A stretch of DNA of 64,000 bases from JBBTTE01 sp038064395 (GTDB lineage Bacteria > Patescibacteriota > Saccharimonadia > Saccharimonadales > UBA4665). Below the pieces are notes generated by a model. It worked only from the letters and a program-made list of their open reading frames with translations, was not told the DNA's origin and did no database searches. Where the stretch lies: NCBI GenBank assembly GCA_038064395.1, contig JBBTTE010000003.1, positions 62,001-126,000 on the forward strand, given 5' to 3'. The position numbers were made by a program, and so were the translations under genes. Shown here one piece after another: positions 1-8,236 of this stretch (positions are counted from its first letter, which is position 1; every line of letters starts with the position of its first letter).

Positions 1-6
1 TGCCGA

Positions 7-2655
7 CTAAGCTGCGAAGCGCTTGGCTTCTTGCTCAATCGACTCTAGTAATTCCTTGGCCTCAGCCAATTGATCCTTAGTCTGTTCGACAACCTGCTTA
101 GGCGCATTATCAACGTAACTCTTATTACTTAGGCGACCTTCTAGTTGCTTGATCGATTGTAGTTGCTTCTCGCGCTTACCTTCCAGCTCTGTTAGGTAAG
201 CTTGGGCAGTTCCCTTGTCGATGTCCAGCCAGCAAGTGTGTTTGGTGCTAGTTAAGTTCAGTCCTGAACCATCACGGACTTCGGTAACGGCCTTCAGACG
301 ACTAAGGCTCCTGATTATCTCGGCATTCTCTGTCAAGAACGGAACATCGGTGTAATAAAGTGTCGATCCAGAAACTTTCAGAGCCTTAGATATGAATCTT
401 ACCTCTGTTACGATGGCTTGAATTTCACTAAAGTCAGCAGCTTGCTTGGCATCGCTCTTGGGGACTTTGAGTAATTCACGGGTAGCAAGAATAGTATCGT
501 TCTCCCCAGACAGCGTTTGCCAAATCGTCTCCGTTACAAACGGTGCAAACGGATGTGCCAGCGTCATGATAGCTTCTAACAGATAAGCCAACAAAGCCTT
601 GTTAGTCTGAGCCTTACTGGCTTCGATGTACCAGTCAGCTATATCGTCCCAAACGAAGTGGTATAGCGTATCGTAAGCCTCGCTGAAGCGGTATTTGTCC
701 AGATCCTGCCCGATCTTAGTCTGCGCCTCGTTAAGCTTGTGTAGAGCCCAGTGATCGGCCGCAGACACCGCCCCAACGTCTTCCCTGCTCGTTTCATCAC
801 CAACGATGTCTTCAATGTATCGGGCAATGTTCCAGAGCTTGTTGCAGAAATTGCGATTGGCCTCAATCTTACTCCAGCCCCAGCTCTGATCATTACCAGG
901 TGAAACGCCCATAATCAGCGCCATGCGCAGCGCGTCAGTACCGTACTTAGGAATAACGTCTAGTGGATCAATGATCGATTCCGGACGACTCTTGCTCATC
1001 TTCTTACCGTCCTCAGCCCGAACCAGGCCATGGAGGTAAACGTCCTTAAAAGGAATCTGGCCAGTCATGTAAGTCGTCGATAGAATCATGCGCGCCACCC
1101 AGAAGAATAAGATGTCCCAGCCAGTCTCCATAACAGAGGTCGGATGATAGGCTTTGTAGTCTGGACTCTGCTTAAGAAGATCGTCAAAGGACAGGCTATA
1201 ATCGGTCGCCAACGTAGGATCAATCAGCGTACTCCACGTCCATAATGACGAGCTGAACCATGTGTCTAGCGTGTCAGGGTCTTGCTCCCACTCATGCCAA
1301 CCTTCGCTCTGATCGGTTGGTGGTTGAACGCCCACAAAAGTCTCTTCCCTGCCATCCGTGTCAGTGCGATACCAGACAGGAATCCGATGTCCCCACCAGA
1401 TCTGTCGGCTGATGCACCAGTCACGTAGGTTATCTATCCAGTGGAAGTATATCTTCTCGAATCTCTCAGGTATAAGATCAATATCCTCGTCGCGGATAAC
1501 GTTCTGGAGAACTTCCTTGAGCGACTGTTTCTTGCCTTTCCACTCAACGACTTGCTTGTTAACGTCAACGAACCACTGGAGGCGAATTTGCGGCTCAATA
1601 ACACCTTTGCCACGCTCATTGATAGCGATATTGTGCATGTAGTTCTCGTCAACTTTCACCAGTAGTCCCTTGGACTTCAGCTTCTCAACAATCTTAGGCC
1701 TCGCTTCGGCGATCGATTGCCCTTCGAACTCCCCTGCTATAGGCAGTAAGTTGCCATGAAAGTCGATGATCTGCTCCTTATCAAGCCCGTGCTTCTCGGC
1801 CAGCTCGAAGTCGGCGTGAGAATGCCATGGAGTGATAGTCATGACCCCTGTTCCGAACTCCGGATCAGCAATCTCATCCTTAATAATCGTGGCCGTAATC
1901 GGACCATTAATCCACTCGGCTTCGAAGGTGTCACCGTGCTTGTACTCAGCGTAGCGCTTGTCATCGGGGTGCATGACTACGTACTTGTCGGAGAACTTGG
2001 TCTCGGGCCTAGCCGTACCGATCTCGAATGGACCGTACTTGAAGGTATAGAATTTGCCATGCTCTTCCTGATAAATAACCTCATCATCAGACACATTCGT
2101 CTCAAGATTAGGGTCCCAGTTAACAATTCTGTGACCCCTGTAGATAAGGCCGTCATTGTACATCTTAACGAAGGTCTCGTTGACGCTGCGGTTGAGGGCG
2201 TCATCTAAGGTGTAGCGAAGGCGCGTCCAGTCCGTACTGGCGCCCATAGCCCGCATTTGACCCAGCATAGTGTCACGACTGCCACTGACGAATTCGCGGG
2301 TTTTCTCCAAGAAGGCTTCCCTGCCAATAGCGTGCTTATCGGTGCCTTCATCTGTTAGTTTTTTCTCGATGATAGCGTTCACAGCTAAGGCTGCGTGATC
2401 TGTTCCCGGCAGCCAAAGGACATCCTTGCCCTTCTGGCGAGCGTGACGCGCCATGATGTCCTGTAAGGTGATGAATAAGGCGTGGCCGATACTCAACGTG
2501 CCAGTTTCGTTAGGTGGAGGCATACTGATTGAGAAATGCTCCTTAGAGCTGTTAGGATCAGCGACAAATGCCCCGCTCTTCTCCCATAGAGCATAAATAT
2601 CACTCTCATACTGCTCCGGCTCGTATACCTTCGGTAATTTCATATTCCCCATCAT
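7..2655 (-). CDS. valS: Valyl-tRNA synthetase
   Basis: Class I aminoacyl-tRNA synthetase that charges tRNA-Val in the cytoplasm. The 882 aa length is normal for ValRS. The HIGH-type motif reads SIGHAL after PPPNETGTL (about residues 47-60), and the KMSKS motif is intact near residue 551 (GKKMSKSRPES). The CP1 editing domain shows GTGVMTITPWHSHADFE, where many bacterial ValRS have PAHDxND. The C-terminal ~60 residues form the usual tRNA-binding coiled coil. Start choice: ATGs lie at 2655, 2652 and 2643, and a GAGGTG Shine-Dalgarno (SD) box sits best for 2652. The next gene on the strand (tsaD) ends 79 bp upstream, with a parS-like site in the gap. Confidence 0.97.
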   Translation of the reverse strand: MMGNMKLPKVYEPEQYESDIYALWEKSGAFVADPNSSKEHFSISMPPPNETGTLSIGHALFITLQDIMARHARQKGKDVLWLPGTDHAALAVNAIIEKKLTDEGTDKHAIGREAFLEKTREFVSGSRDTMLGQMRAMGASTDWTRLRYTLDDALNRSVNETFVKMYNDGLIYRGHRIVNWDPNLETNVSDDEVIYQEEHGKFYTFKYGPFEIGTARPETKFSDKYVVMHPDDKRYAEYKHGDTFEAEWINGPITATIIKDEIADPEFGTGVMTITPWHSHADFELAEKHGLDKEQIIDFHGNLLPIAGEFEGQSIAEARPKIVEKLKSKGLLVKVDENYMHNIAINERGKGVIEPQIRLQWFVDVNKQVVEWKGKKQSLKEVLQNVIRDEDIDLIPERFEKIYFHWIDNLRDWCISRQIWWGHRIPVWYRTDTDGREETFVGVQPPTDQSEGWHEWEQDPDTLDTWFSSSLWTWSTLIDPTLATDYSLSFDDLLKQSPDYKAYHPTSVMETGWDILFFWVARMILSTTYMTGQIPFKDVYLHGLVRAEDGKKMSKSRPESIIDPLDVIPKYGTDALRMALIMGVSPGNDQSWGWSKIEANRNFCNKLWNIARYIEDIVGDETSREDVGAVSAADHWALHKLNEAQTKIGQDLDKYRFSEAYDTLYHFVWDDIADWYIEASKAQTNKALLAYLLEAIMTLAHPFAPFVTETIWQTLSGENDTILATRELLKVPKSDAKQAADFSEIQAIVTEVRFISKALKVSGSTLYYTDVPFLTENAEIIRSLSRLKAVTEVRDGSGLNLTSTKHTCWLDIDKGTAQAYLTELEGKREKQLQSIKQLEGRLSNKSYVDNAPKQVVEQTKDQLAEAKELLESIEQEAKRFAA

Positions 2656-2697
2656 ACCACCTCTGTAATCAATCGACCAAAGATGCCCCTAAGATGC

Positions 2698-2713
2698 CGT
2701 TTCACATGAAACA
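2698..2713. other. parS-like centromere site
   Basis: A 16-bp near-palindrome, CGTTTCACATGAAACA, in the valS-tsaD spacer. It matches 14 of 16 positions of the ParB-binding consensus TGTTTCACGTGAAACA; the differences are the first base and one central base. It is about 38 kb from the dnaA-side origin, which fits the origin-proximal placement of parS in other bacteria. No parA or parB gene is visible in the window, so function is inferred from the motif only. Confidence 0.45.
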
Positions 2714-2734
2714 AAAAGCGAACGAAAGATTAAA

Positions 2735-3793
2735 TTACATAGACAGATTAGGTTCAATCCCAAGAGAGTAGGGGTCTGCTGTCGGCTGTCCCAATGAGGC
2801 CTTGAAGCAGCCAAGCGTGGCCACCATAGCGCCGTTATCTGTACAGAGCTGCAGGTCAGGATACTCAATTAGCAGGGGTAGGGCAGTGCTTAGCTGCTCT
2901 CGCAACTCCTTGTTAGCCGCAACGCCACCAGCGATAACGATACTAACCGGCCCAAACTCTTCGTATGCCAAAACCACCTTATCGACCACTGTCTGAACGG
3001 CAACATACTGGAAACTGGCAGCAATATTGGCCTTCTGAGCCTCACTGAGGCGCTCTGGAAGCTTTGTAGAAGGGAAGTCGTAACTCTCACCTATCTGGGC
3101 TTGGCAGAGGCGTAGGACGGCTGTTTTGAGTCCAGAGAAGCTGAAGTCGTACTTACCCATCTTGGCTTTGGGGAGTTTGAAGGCCTGCGGGTCGCCTTTA
3201 AGTGCTTCGGAAGCAACAGATGGGCCACCGGGGTAGGGAAGACCGAGCATTTTGGCGACTTTGTCGAAGGCTTCACCGATGGCGTCATCTTGAGTTTGGC
3301 CCAAGATCTGATACTTGAAGTGATCCTCGAAGAACACGAGTTGGCTGTGACCACCTGACACAATCACCGCTAACAGAGGGAGCTTGGGCTGCTTCGAGGG
3401 CATCTTCAGATCAGGCAGGGAAGTCTCGGTCAAGCAGTTAGCGTAGATATGCGCCTCAACGTGGTTGATAGCGTAGAGCGGTTTGTCGTGGGCAATAGCG
3501 AGTGTTCGAGCTGTCATAACACCTATGAGCAGGCTGCCACTGAGGCCAGCGCCGTAAGTTACGGTAATTCCGTCGATGTCATCCCAGGTACAATTGGCAT
3601 CTGTTAGGGCTTGCTTAATAACTGGTTGGATCGACTCGATGTGGCTGCGGGCGGCAATCTCGGGAACGACGCCGCCGTATTGCACGTGAAGCGCCATGCT
3701 GGAAGCCACAGCGTTGCTGAGCAGCTTGTAGCCATCTTCTACGACGGCAGCGGCCGTTTCGTCACAACTGGTCTCAATTCCTAATATTTTCAT
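2735..3793 (-). CDS. tsaD: tRNA N6-adenosine threonylcarbamoyltransferase
   Basis: TsaD (Kae1/YgjD/Gcp family) transfers the threonylcarbamoyl group to A37 of ANN-decoding tRNAs, working with TsaB/TsaE/TsaC-type partners that are not in this window. The 352 aa protein begins with the family signature MKILGIETSCDETAAAVVEDG and carries the metal-binding HVEAH motif near residue 113 (NHVEAHIYAN). The ASKHA-fold glycine motifs VSGGHSQLV and VIAGGVAANKELR are present. The ATG at 3793 lies 8 nt after a TATACT box, so the mRNA is probably leaderless. It is transcribed divergently from the Mur ligase, using opposite strands of the same palindromic -10 element. Confidence 0.96.
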   Translation of the reverse strand: MKILGIETSCDETAAAVVEDGYKLLSNAVASSMALHVQYGGVVPEIAARSHIESIQPVIKQALTDANCTWDDIDGITVTYGAGLSGSLLIGVMTARTLAIAHDKPLYAINHVEAHIYANCLTETSLPDLKMPSKQPKLPLLAVIVSGGHSQLVFFEDHFKYQILGQTQDDAIGEAFDKVAKMLGLPYPGGPSVASEALKGDPQAFKLPKAKMGKYDFSFSGLKTAVLRLCQAQIGESYDFPSTKLPERLSEAQKANIAASFQYVAVQTVVDKVVLAYEEFGPVSIVIAGGVAANKELREQLSTALPLLIEYPDLQLCTDNGAMVATLGCFKASLGQPTADPYSLGIEPNLSM

Positions 3794-3801
3794 CAGATTA
3801 C

Positions 3802-3809
3802 AGTATACT
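3802..3809. promoter_or_regulatory. Shared palindromic -10 box for tsaD and the Mur ligase
   Basis: The palindrome AGTATACT gives a TATACT -10 box on both strands: 3804-3809 on plus and 3807-3802 on minus. The plus start codon (GTG, 3817) follows 7 nt after its box and the minus start codon (ATG, 3793) follows 8 nt after its box. Both transcripts would be leaderless and would compete for one polymerase site. No good -35 hexamer is visible on either side. Confidence 0.6.
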
Positions 3810-3816
3810 TAGTGAT

Positions 3817-5106
3817 GTGAATATCCGTAAAATCGTCAAGCTGTTTATACCTTCGAAGCTGTTCGGCAAAGTTGAGCCTTACGGGCACCTAGCCGAGGCT
3901 TTTATCTTCAATCTTATCAATGGTTTCCCAGCTCGTGGTATGAAGATCATAGGTGTTACGGGTACTAACGGCAAGACCACGACCTCCTACATGATCCACA
4001 AGATGCTACACGAATCAGGTTACAAAACTGGCCTAATGACTACGGTGGCGTGGGGTGTTGGCGACGATATCCAGTCGCAAATCCATCACTACACCAATGT
4101 GCCACTGCCCGAAATGATGCAACGCCTCAAGAAACTTCGAGCCGCCAAGATTGATTGGCTAGTACTCGAAACCACTAGCCAAGCCTTGGCACAAAACCGT
4201 GTCTGGGGCATTCCATATTCAGTGGCTGTGATGACAAATGTAACTCATGAGCATCTGGACTATCACAAGACCTTCGAGCGTTATCGTGATGCCAAGCGCA
4301 AGCTATTCAAGCTAACCAATAGCAACAAAAGGGGCCTCCGCACCGGTGTTATTAACGCCGATGACCCCAGTGCCGAACTCTTCGCACAAGACGTGAAGAA
4401 GGCAATTACATATGGAGTGGGTGACGGCGAAATCTGCGCCACCGACATTCAGTCCAGCCCGACTGGCAGTCAGTACACCGTTAAGACCAAGGACGCCGAG
4501 CTACACATTAAGACGAATCTACCAGGCAGCTTCAACGTCTACAACTCATTGGCGGTGGTTGGAGTCGGCCTGGCACTGGATCTGAAGCCAGAACAGATCG
4601 AGAAGGGAATAGCGGCACTCGATGGCGTTTCTGGTCGTATGACCAATATAGAAGCAGGGCAAGACTTCGACGTTATCGTTGATTTTGCCCACACGCCCGA
4701 TAGCTTTGAGCTACTATTCAAGGATTTGAAACCAGTTGCAGAAGGCAAGCTTATCGTCATGTTCGGCTCAGCGGGACGCCGTGATGAAGCCAAGCGAGCA
4801 GTGCAGGGTGAACTTGCTGGCAAATATTGCGATGAAGTGATCCTAACAGAGGAAGATGACCGCGATATAGACGGCAACGAAATCCTCAATCAGATCGCTG
4901 AAGGCGCAGAGAAGGCAGGCAAGACCAGAGACAAAGACCTTTTCTTAATCCTAGATCGCACCGAAGCCATCAACTTCACCCTTAAGCGAGCAGGCAAGGG
5001 CGACACCGTATTGCTACTTGGCAAAGGCCACGAGAAGACCATCGAACGCGATGGCCGCGAAGATCCTTGGGACGAAGTCGCCACAGTCCGAACAGCTCTC
5101 CGTTAA
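3817..5106 (+). CDS. MurE-like Mur ligase (UDP-MurNAc-tripeptide synthetase family)
   Basis: ATP-dependent amide ligase of the Mur family, most like MurE, which adds the third stem-peptide residue to UDP-MurNAc-dipeptide. The P-loop GVTGTNGKTTTSY lies at residues 46-58, the central domain has VLETTSQAL and MTNVTHEHLDYHKTFERY, and the C-terminal domain has FAHTPDSFE and a LLGKGHEK motif. At 429 aa it lacks the ~90-residue N-terminal uridine-binding domain of typical MurE: only ~40 residues precede the P-loop. The DNPR motif of diaminopimelate-adding MurE is replaced by DDRD, so the amino acid added is unknown. The GTG start is 7 nt after the shared -10 box. Confidence 0.85.
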   Translation: MNIRKIVKLFIPSKLFGKVEPYGHLAEAFIFNLINGFPARGMKIIGVTGTNGKTTTSYMIHKMLHESGYKTGLMTTVAWGVGDDIQSQIHHYTNVPLPEMMQRLKKLRAAKIDWLVLETTSQALAQNRVWGIPYSVAVMTNVTHEHLDYHKTFERYRDAKRKLFKLTNSNKRGLRTGVINADDPSAELFAQDVKKAITYGVGDGEICATDIQSSPTGSQYTVKTKDAELHIKTNLPGSFNVYNSLAVVGVGLALDLKPEQIEKGIAALDGVSGRMTNIEAGQDFDVIVDFAHTPDSFELLFKDLKPVAEGKLIVMFGSAGRRDEAKRAVQGELAGKYCDEVILTEEDDRDIDGNEILNQIAEGAEKAGKTRDKDLFLILDRTEAINFTLKRAGKGDTVLLLGKGHEKTIERDGREDPWDEVATVRTALR

Positions 5107-5121
5107 AAGACATAAGCAATA

Positions 5122-5150
5122 TTGACAAAAGAGGTCATATTTGCTATAAT
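5122..5150 (+). promoter_or_regulatory. Consensus sigma70-type promoter, leaderless
   Basis: Perfect -35 TTGACA (5122-5127), 17-bp spacer, and perfect extended -10 TGCTATAAT (TATAAT at 5145-5150). The ATG of the next gene is at 5159, only 8 nt after the box, so transcription should begin at or next to the start codon. Confidence 0.85.
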
Positions 5151-5158
5151 AGCACCTG

Positions 5159-5455
5159 ATGAAACTAACTTTATCTCGCAATAATCAAACAGCTTCTGAC
5201 TGGATCAATACAGCCAAATATAGAGGCGCCATGGCAGTACTTACAGGTATGGACATCATATACAACGATACTATTGCTCATGACCCATCTACTGATCCCA
5301 CCAGCGTTCACAAAATAGAAACTTTGGACAAAGGCCTTGGCGCGCTAGCTGTAACCTACGCAGTACGTGCGGGGCTAGCAATGAGGAAAGCACATAACAT
5401 ACAGGCTTCTTCTGAAGCACCAAAACCCAGCCCTGAACAGACAAATCAAATCTAA
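5159..5455 (+). CDS. Conserved-looking small protein of unknown function
   Basis: 98 aa, no family recognised. The middle has a small-residue-rich helix (GLGALAVTYAVRAGLAMRKAH) and the last 20 residues are Pro/Ser/Gln-rich and probably disordered. No signal peptide. It sits alone between the Mur ligase and groES, each with its own promoter. Reality is supported by a consensus promoter placed for leaderless expression rather than by homology. Confidence 0.75.
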   Translation: MKLTLSRNNQTASDWINTAKYRGAMAVLTGMDIIYNDTIAHDPSTDPTSVHKIETLDKGLGALAVTYAVRAGLAMRKAHNIQASSEAPKPSPEQTNQI

Positions 5456-5467
5456 AAAGACCGTCTC

Positions 5468-5505
5468 TTGACCTAATTCTGGCACTCTAGTATATTGAGT
5501 GCTAG
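5468..5505 (+). promoter_or_regulatory. groESL promoter with CIRCE operator
   Basis: TTGACC (5468-5473), 17-bp spacer and TATATT (5491-5496) form the promoter. Over the -10 box lies CTGGCACTC-N9-GAGTGCTAG (5479-5505), a near-perfect CIRCE element, the operator of the heat-shock repressor HrcA. The -10 lies in the N9 spacer, so bound repressor would block polymerase directly. hrcA is not in the window. Confidence 0.92.
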
Positions 5506-5564
5506 AAGCAGGTGTTTTTTGCGAGGAAACAGCTGATGTTATTACCAACTTATCGGAGGATACT

Positions 5565-5831
5565 ATGAGCGCACCATTACAACCCCTAGGCGACTACGTC
5601 GTCGCTATTGGCGAAGAAGCCAAGTCCAAGACGGCAAGTGGCCTATACCTGCCTGACAACGCTCAGGAGAAGCCCAAGACGGCCAAAGTAGTAGCCGTCG
5701 GCAAGGAAGCTAAGCAGATTAAGGTCGGCGACCGCATTATTTATAAGAGTTACAGCAATACCGACGTTAAGGTCGAAGGTGAAGATTATATTCTAGTAAA
5801 AGAAGAAGACGTCCTCGCGACGGTTAAATAG
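5565..5831 (+). CDS. groES: Co-chaperonin GroES
   Basis: The 10-kDa lid of the GroEL chaperonin. The start at ATG 5565 is set by GGAGGA at 5555-5560; an upstream in-frame start at 5499 would overlap the CIRCE operator and is unlikely. The product is 88 aa (MSAPLQPLGDYVVAIGEE...), slightly short for GroES. It has the mobile-loop segment SKTASGLYLPD and the base-loop region KVGDRIIYKSYSNTDVKVEGEDY. groEL follows after 11 bp, so the two are one heat-shock operon under HrcA-type control. Confidence 0.95.
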   Translation: MSAPLQPLGDYVVAIGEEAKSKTASGLYLPDNAQEKPKTAKVVAVGKEAKQIKVGDRIIYKSYSNTDVKVEGEDYILVKEEDVLATVK

Positions 5832-5842
5832 GAGGATTTCAG

Positions 5843-7486
5843 ATGGCTAAGAAAGTATTTTATGATGATGATGCTCGCAAGCGCGTACTAGGCGGCGCAG
5901 AGATTCTTTATAACGCAGTTAAGACAACTATGGGACCTAAGGGTCGTAACGTAGTTATCAGCAAGTCCTTCGGTGCGCCGACCGTTACTCACGACGGCGT
6001 TACTGTCGCCAAGGGTGTTGAAATCGAAGATGTCGATGATGAAACTCTAGGCTACAAAGTCGGTGCTGAGCTTATCAAGCAAGCCGCCAGTAAGATGAAT
6101 GACGTAGCTGGCGACGGCACAACCACCGTGACCGTTCTGACCTACCACATTCTCAATGAAGCCAACAAGCTGATTGCTGCTGGCCACAACCCAATGCTAC
6201 TGCGCAAAGGGCTAGAAGCCGCTGCCACCGATGTTATCACTAAGCTAGGTGCACTGTCTGAGAACATCCAGGGCAAGAAATCCCGCGTAGCAGAAGTTGC
6301 TACAATCTCTGCCGGTGACAAGCAGATCGGTGACTTGATCGCTGATGTTATCGACAAGGTCGGCAAAGACGGCGTTGTAACTGTTGAGGAAGGGCAGGGG
6401 CTACTACTCGAATCCGAAGTTGTCGAAGGCTTTACCTTTGATCGCGGCTTCGTTAGTCCTTACATGGTGACTGATACAGCTCGTATGGAAGCTGTCTACG
6501 ACAAAGCTGCTGTCGTAATTACCGATAAGAAGATCACCAGCATTCAAGAATTCCTACCACTACTTGAGAAGCTGGCTCAATCGGGCAAAAAGGACTTAGT
6601 CCTAATTGCTGAAGACGTCGAAGGCGAAGCTATGGGCACACTGATCTTGAACCGCCTTAAGGGCGTGTTTAACACTGTGGCCATCAAGGCTCCAGCCTTC
6701 GGCGACCGTCGCAAAGAGGTCTTGAATGACATTGCTATCCTTACCGGTGCAACAGTCGTTACTGAAGACCGTGGCATGACTTTCGAGAACGTCGATCTAG
6801 ATGTTGTCGGCTCAGCCCGCCGTGTCATCGTCAACAAGGACGAGACAACCATCATCGAAGGTGGTGGTACACAGGCTGAAATAGCTGCTCGCATCAAGCA
6901 AATCAACGCTCAAGCTGACGCCTCAACTAGCGAATATGACAAGGAGAACCTCGAAACACGCAGCGCAGCCCTTAGCGGCAAAGTCGCCGTCATCAAGGTG
7001 GGTGGTGCTACTGAGACCGAGATTGAAGAGAAGAAATTCCGTGTTGATGACGCCGTTCATGCCGTCAAAGCCGCTCTCGCCGAAGGCGTTGTCGCTGGTG
7101 GTGGCGTAACGCTCATTAACCTCGCAAGCACCATTAAGGTTACTGGCACAGATTCAACTGCAGCCGGTGCTCAACTGCTCAAGAACGCTCTGGAGCAACC
7201 TTTCCGTATCCTACTCTCTAACGCAGCTATCAATCCTGACGAATGGTTACCACAGGTTAAGGCAGGTAAGGCCGGATTTGGCGTCAATGTTAACGACCCC
7301 ACTAAGCTAGTCGATCTTAAGGCCAACGGCGTGGTTGACCCAGCCCGCGTGACCAAAGAAGCTCTTCAAAACGCTGCATCAATCGCAGGCACAGCCATGA
7401 CCATGGGTGCCTTAGTTGTAGATGTACCTAAGCCAGAATCAGCCGATGCTGCTCCAGGAATGGGCGGCATGGGTGGCATGATGTAA
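5843..7486 (+). CDS. groEL: 60-kDa chaperonin GroEL
   Basis: Forms the double-ring folding chamber for cytoplasmic proteins. The 547 aa length is standard. The ATP-binding motif GDGTTTVTVL is near residue 87 and the conserved GGGTQAEIAARIKQI hinge region is present. The C-terminus is the typical Gly-Met tail (GGMGGMM). SD AGGAGG lies just upstream of ATG 5843. It is the second gene of the CIRCE-controlled operon. Confidence 0.98.
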   Translation: MAKKVFYDDDARKRVLGGAEILYNAVKTTMGPKGRNVVISKSFGAPTVTHDGVTVAKGVEIEDVDDETLGYKVGAELIKQAASKMNDVAGDGTTTVTVLTYHILNEANKLIAAGHNPMLLRKGLEAAATDVITKLGALSENIQGKKSRVAEVATISAGDKQIGDLIADVIDKVGKDGVVTVEEGQGLLLESEVVEGFTFDRGFVSPYMVTDTARMEAVYDKAAVVITDKKITSIQEFLPLLEKLAQSGKKDLVLIAEDVEGEAMGTLILNRLKGVFNTVAIKAPAFGDRRKEVLNDIAILTGATVVTEDRGMTFENVDLDVVGSARRVIVNKDETTIIEGGGTQAEIAARIKQINAQADASTSEYDKENLETRSAALSGKVAVIKVGGATETEIEEKKFRVDDAVHAVKAALAEGVVAGGGVTLINLASTIKVTGTDSTAAGAQLLKNALEQPFRILLSNAAINPDEWLPQVKAGKAGFGVNVNDPTKLVDLKANGVVDPARVTKEALQNAASIAGTAMTMGALVVDVPKPESADAAPGMGGMGGMM

Positions 7487-7503
7487 CAGCCACTTGGCTG
7501 TTA
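7484..7503. terminator. Hairpin after groEL, weak terminator candidate
   Basis: An 8-9 bp inverted repeat (TAACAGCCA / TGGCTGTTA) begins at the groEL stop codon, between convergent genes. No T-run follows on either strand, so intrinsic termination is uncertain. Confidence 0.35.
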
Positions 7504-7524
7504 CTAGCTTGAGGTTAAATTACT

Positions 7525-8157
7525 CTAGCTACCGTGAGGTGTTGTGAAGTAGTTGATTTCGTTAACGATGTCTAGGAGAGCTTGGGCACGAGCTTTTTCT
7601 TCTTTGATGCCATGAGCCGCTTCGTAGGCTTTCTTGACTAAATCTTGGTTATCGCTAGCCTGGATTAGCATCATGACTGTCTTGAATTTCTCTTCAGGAG
7701 TTTGGTCGAGCTGGTCGATCAAGGGTGAAAGCTCGTTGAGTGCCTGAGTCTTGATTTCTATGAGCTGAGTCGAGGAAACATCCAATATATCGTCAGAAGC
7801 TGGTGCGGGCGGCAAGCTTGGTGGAGGCGGAGGTGGTGGTGTGGTCTCGGTTGAGAAGGCTTTGTAGTCCAATGGCTTCGGGAATCCACCAGCTGGAGAG
7901 ATAAGGTCAGCGGCGGGCTCGGTTGGAGCATCGGCTGGAGGTGGTCCTGGGTGCTGCCAATCTGGCGCATCAGTTAGATAAGGAGCCGTGGTTGGCTGCG
8001 AACCTTGGGGGTCTGGATCAGCCACAGTTGCAGGACTTAGAGGGTCTGGTTGCAGGGTAGACTGATTAGGAACGTTGTCGCCAACGGCCTGAGTCGGTTC
8101 TTGTGACGCATCAGTAGTATCATCTTGCTGAGACGTATCGTCTTGGTGCCCAAACAT
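7525..8157 (-). CDS. Proline-rich protein of unknown function
   Basis: 210 aa, not recognised. Residues 1-130 are acidic, Gln/Thr/Pro-rich and probably disordered, with a polyproline stretch (TPPPPPPPSLPPAP). Residues ~132-205 form a compact predicted helical domain (IKTQALNELSPLIDQL through LLDIVNEINYF). No signal peptide or membrane helix, so cytoplasmic. The start at 8157 is supported by a purine-rich AGGGGGGATA SD. Its promoter region overlaps that of the divergent isomerase gene, where TATACT/TATAGT-type boxes face both ways around 8188-8202. Confidence 0.8.
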   Translation of the reverse strand: MFGHQDDTSQQDDTTDASQEPTQAVGDNVPNQSTLQPDPLSPATVADPDPQGSQPTTAPYLTDAPDWQHPGPPPADAPTEPAADLISPAGGFPKPLDYKAFSTETTPPPPPPPSLPPAPASDDILDVSSTQLIEIKTQALNELSPLIDQLDQTPEEKFKTVMMLIQASDNQDLVKKAYEAAHGIKEEKARAQALLDIVNEINYFTTPHGS

Positions 8158-8236
8158 TATCCCCCCTAAAACGGTTCATACTTAGGTTATACTATATACA
8201 ATTTGGTTGCAAAGTCATAAGCAGTTTGGAGGAAAA

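Noticed and set aside
1756..2208. 150-codon plus-strand open frame within valS
   Set aside because: Antisense shadow of a clear valyl-tRNA synthetase gene with no independent start signals.
5499..5564. N-terminal extension of GroES by 22 residues
   Set aside because: It would start inside the CIRCE operator, and GGAGGA sits at the right distance for ATG 5565, where the GroES family begins.
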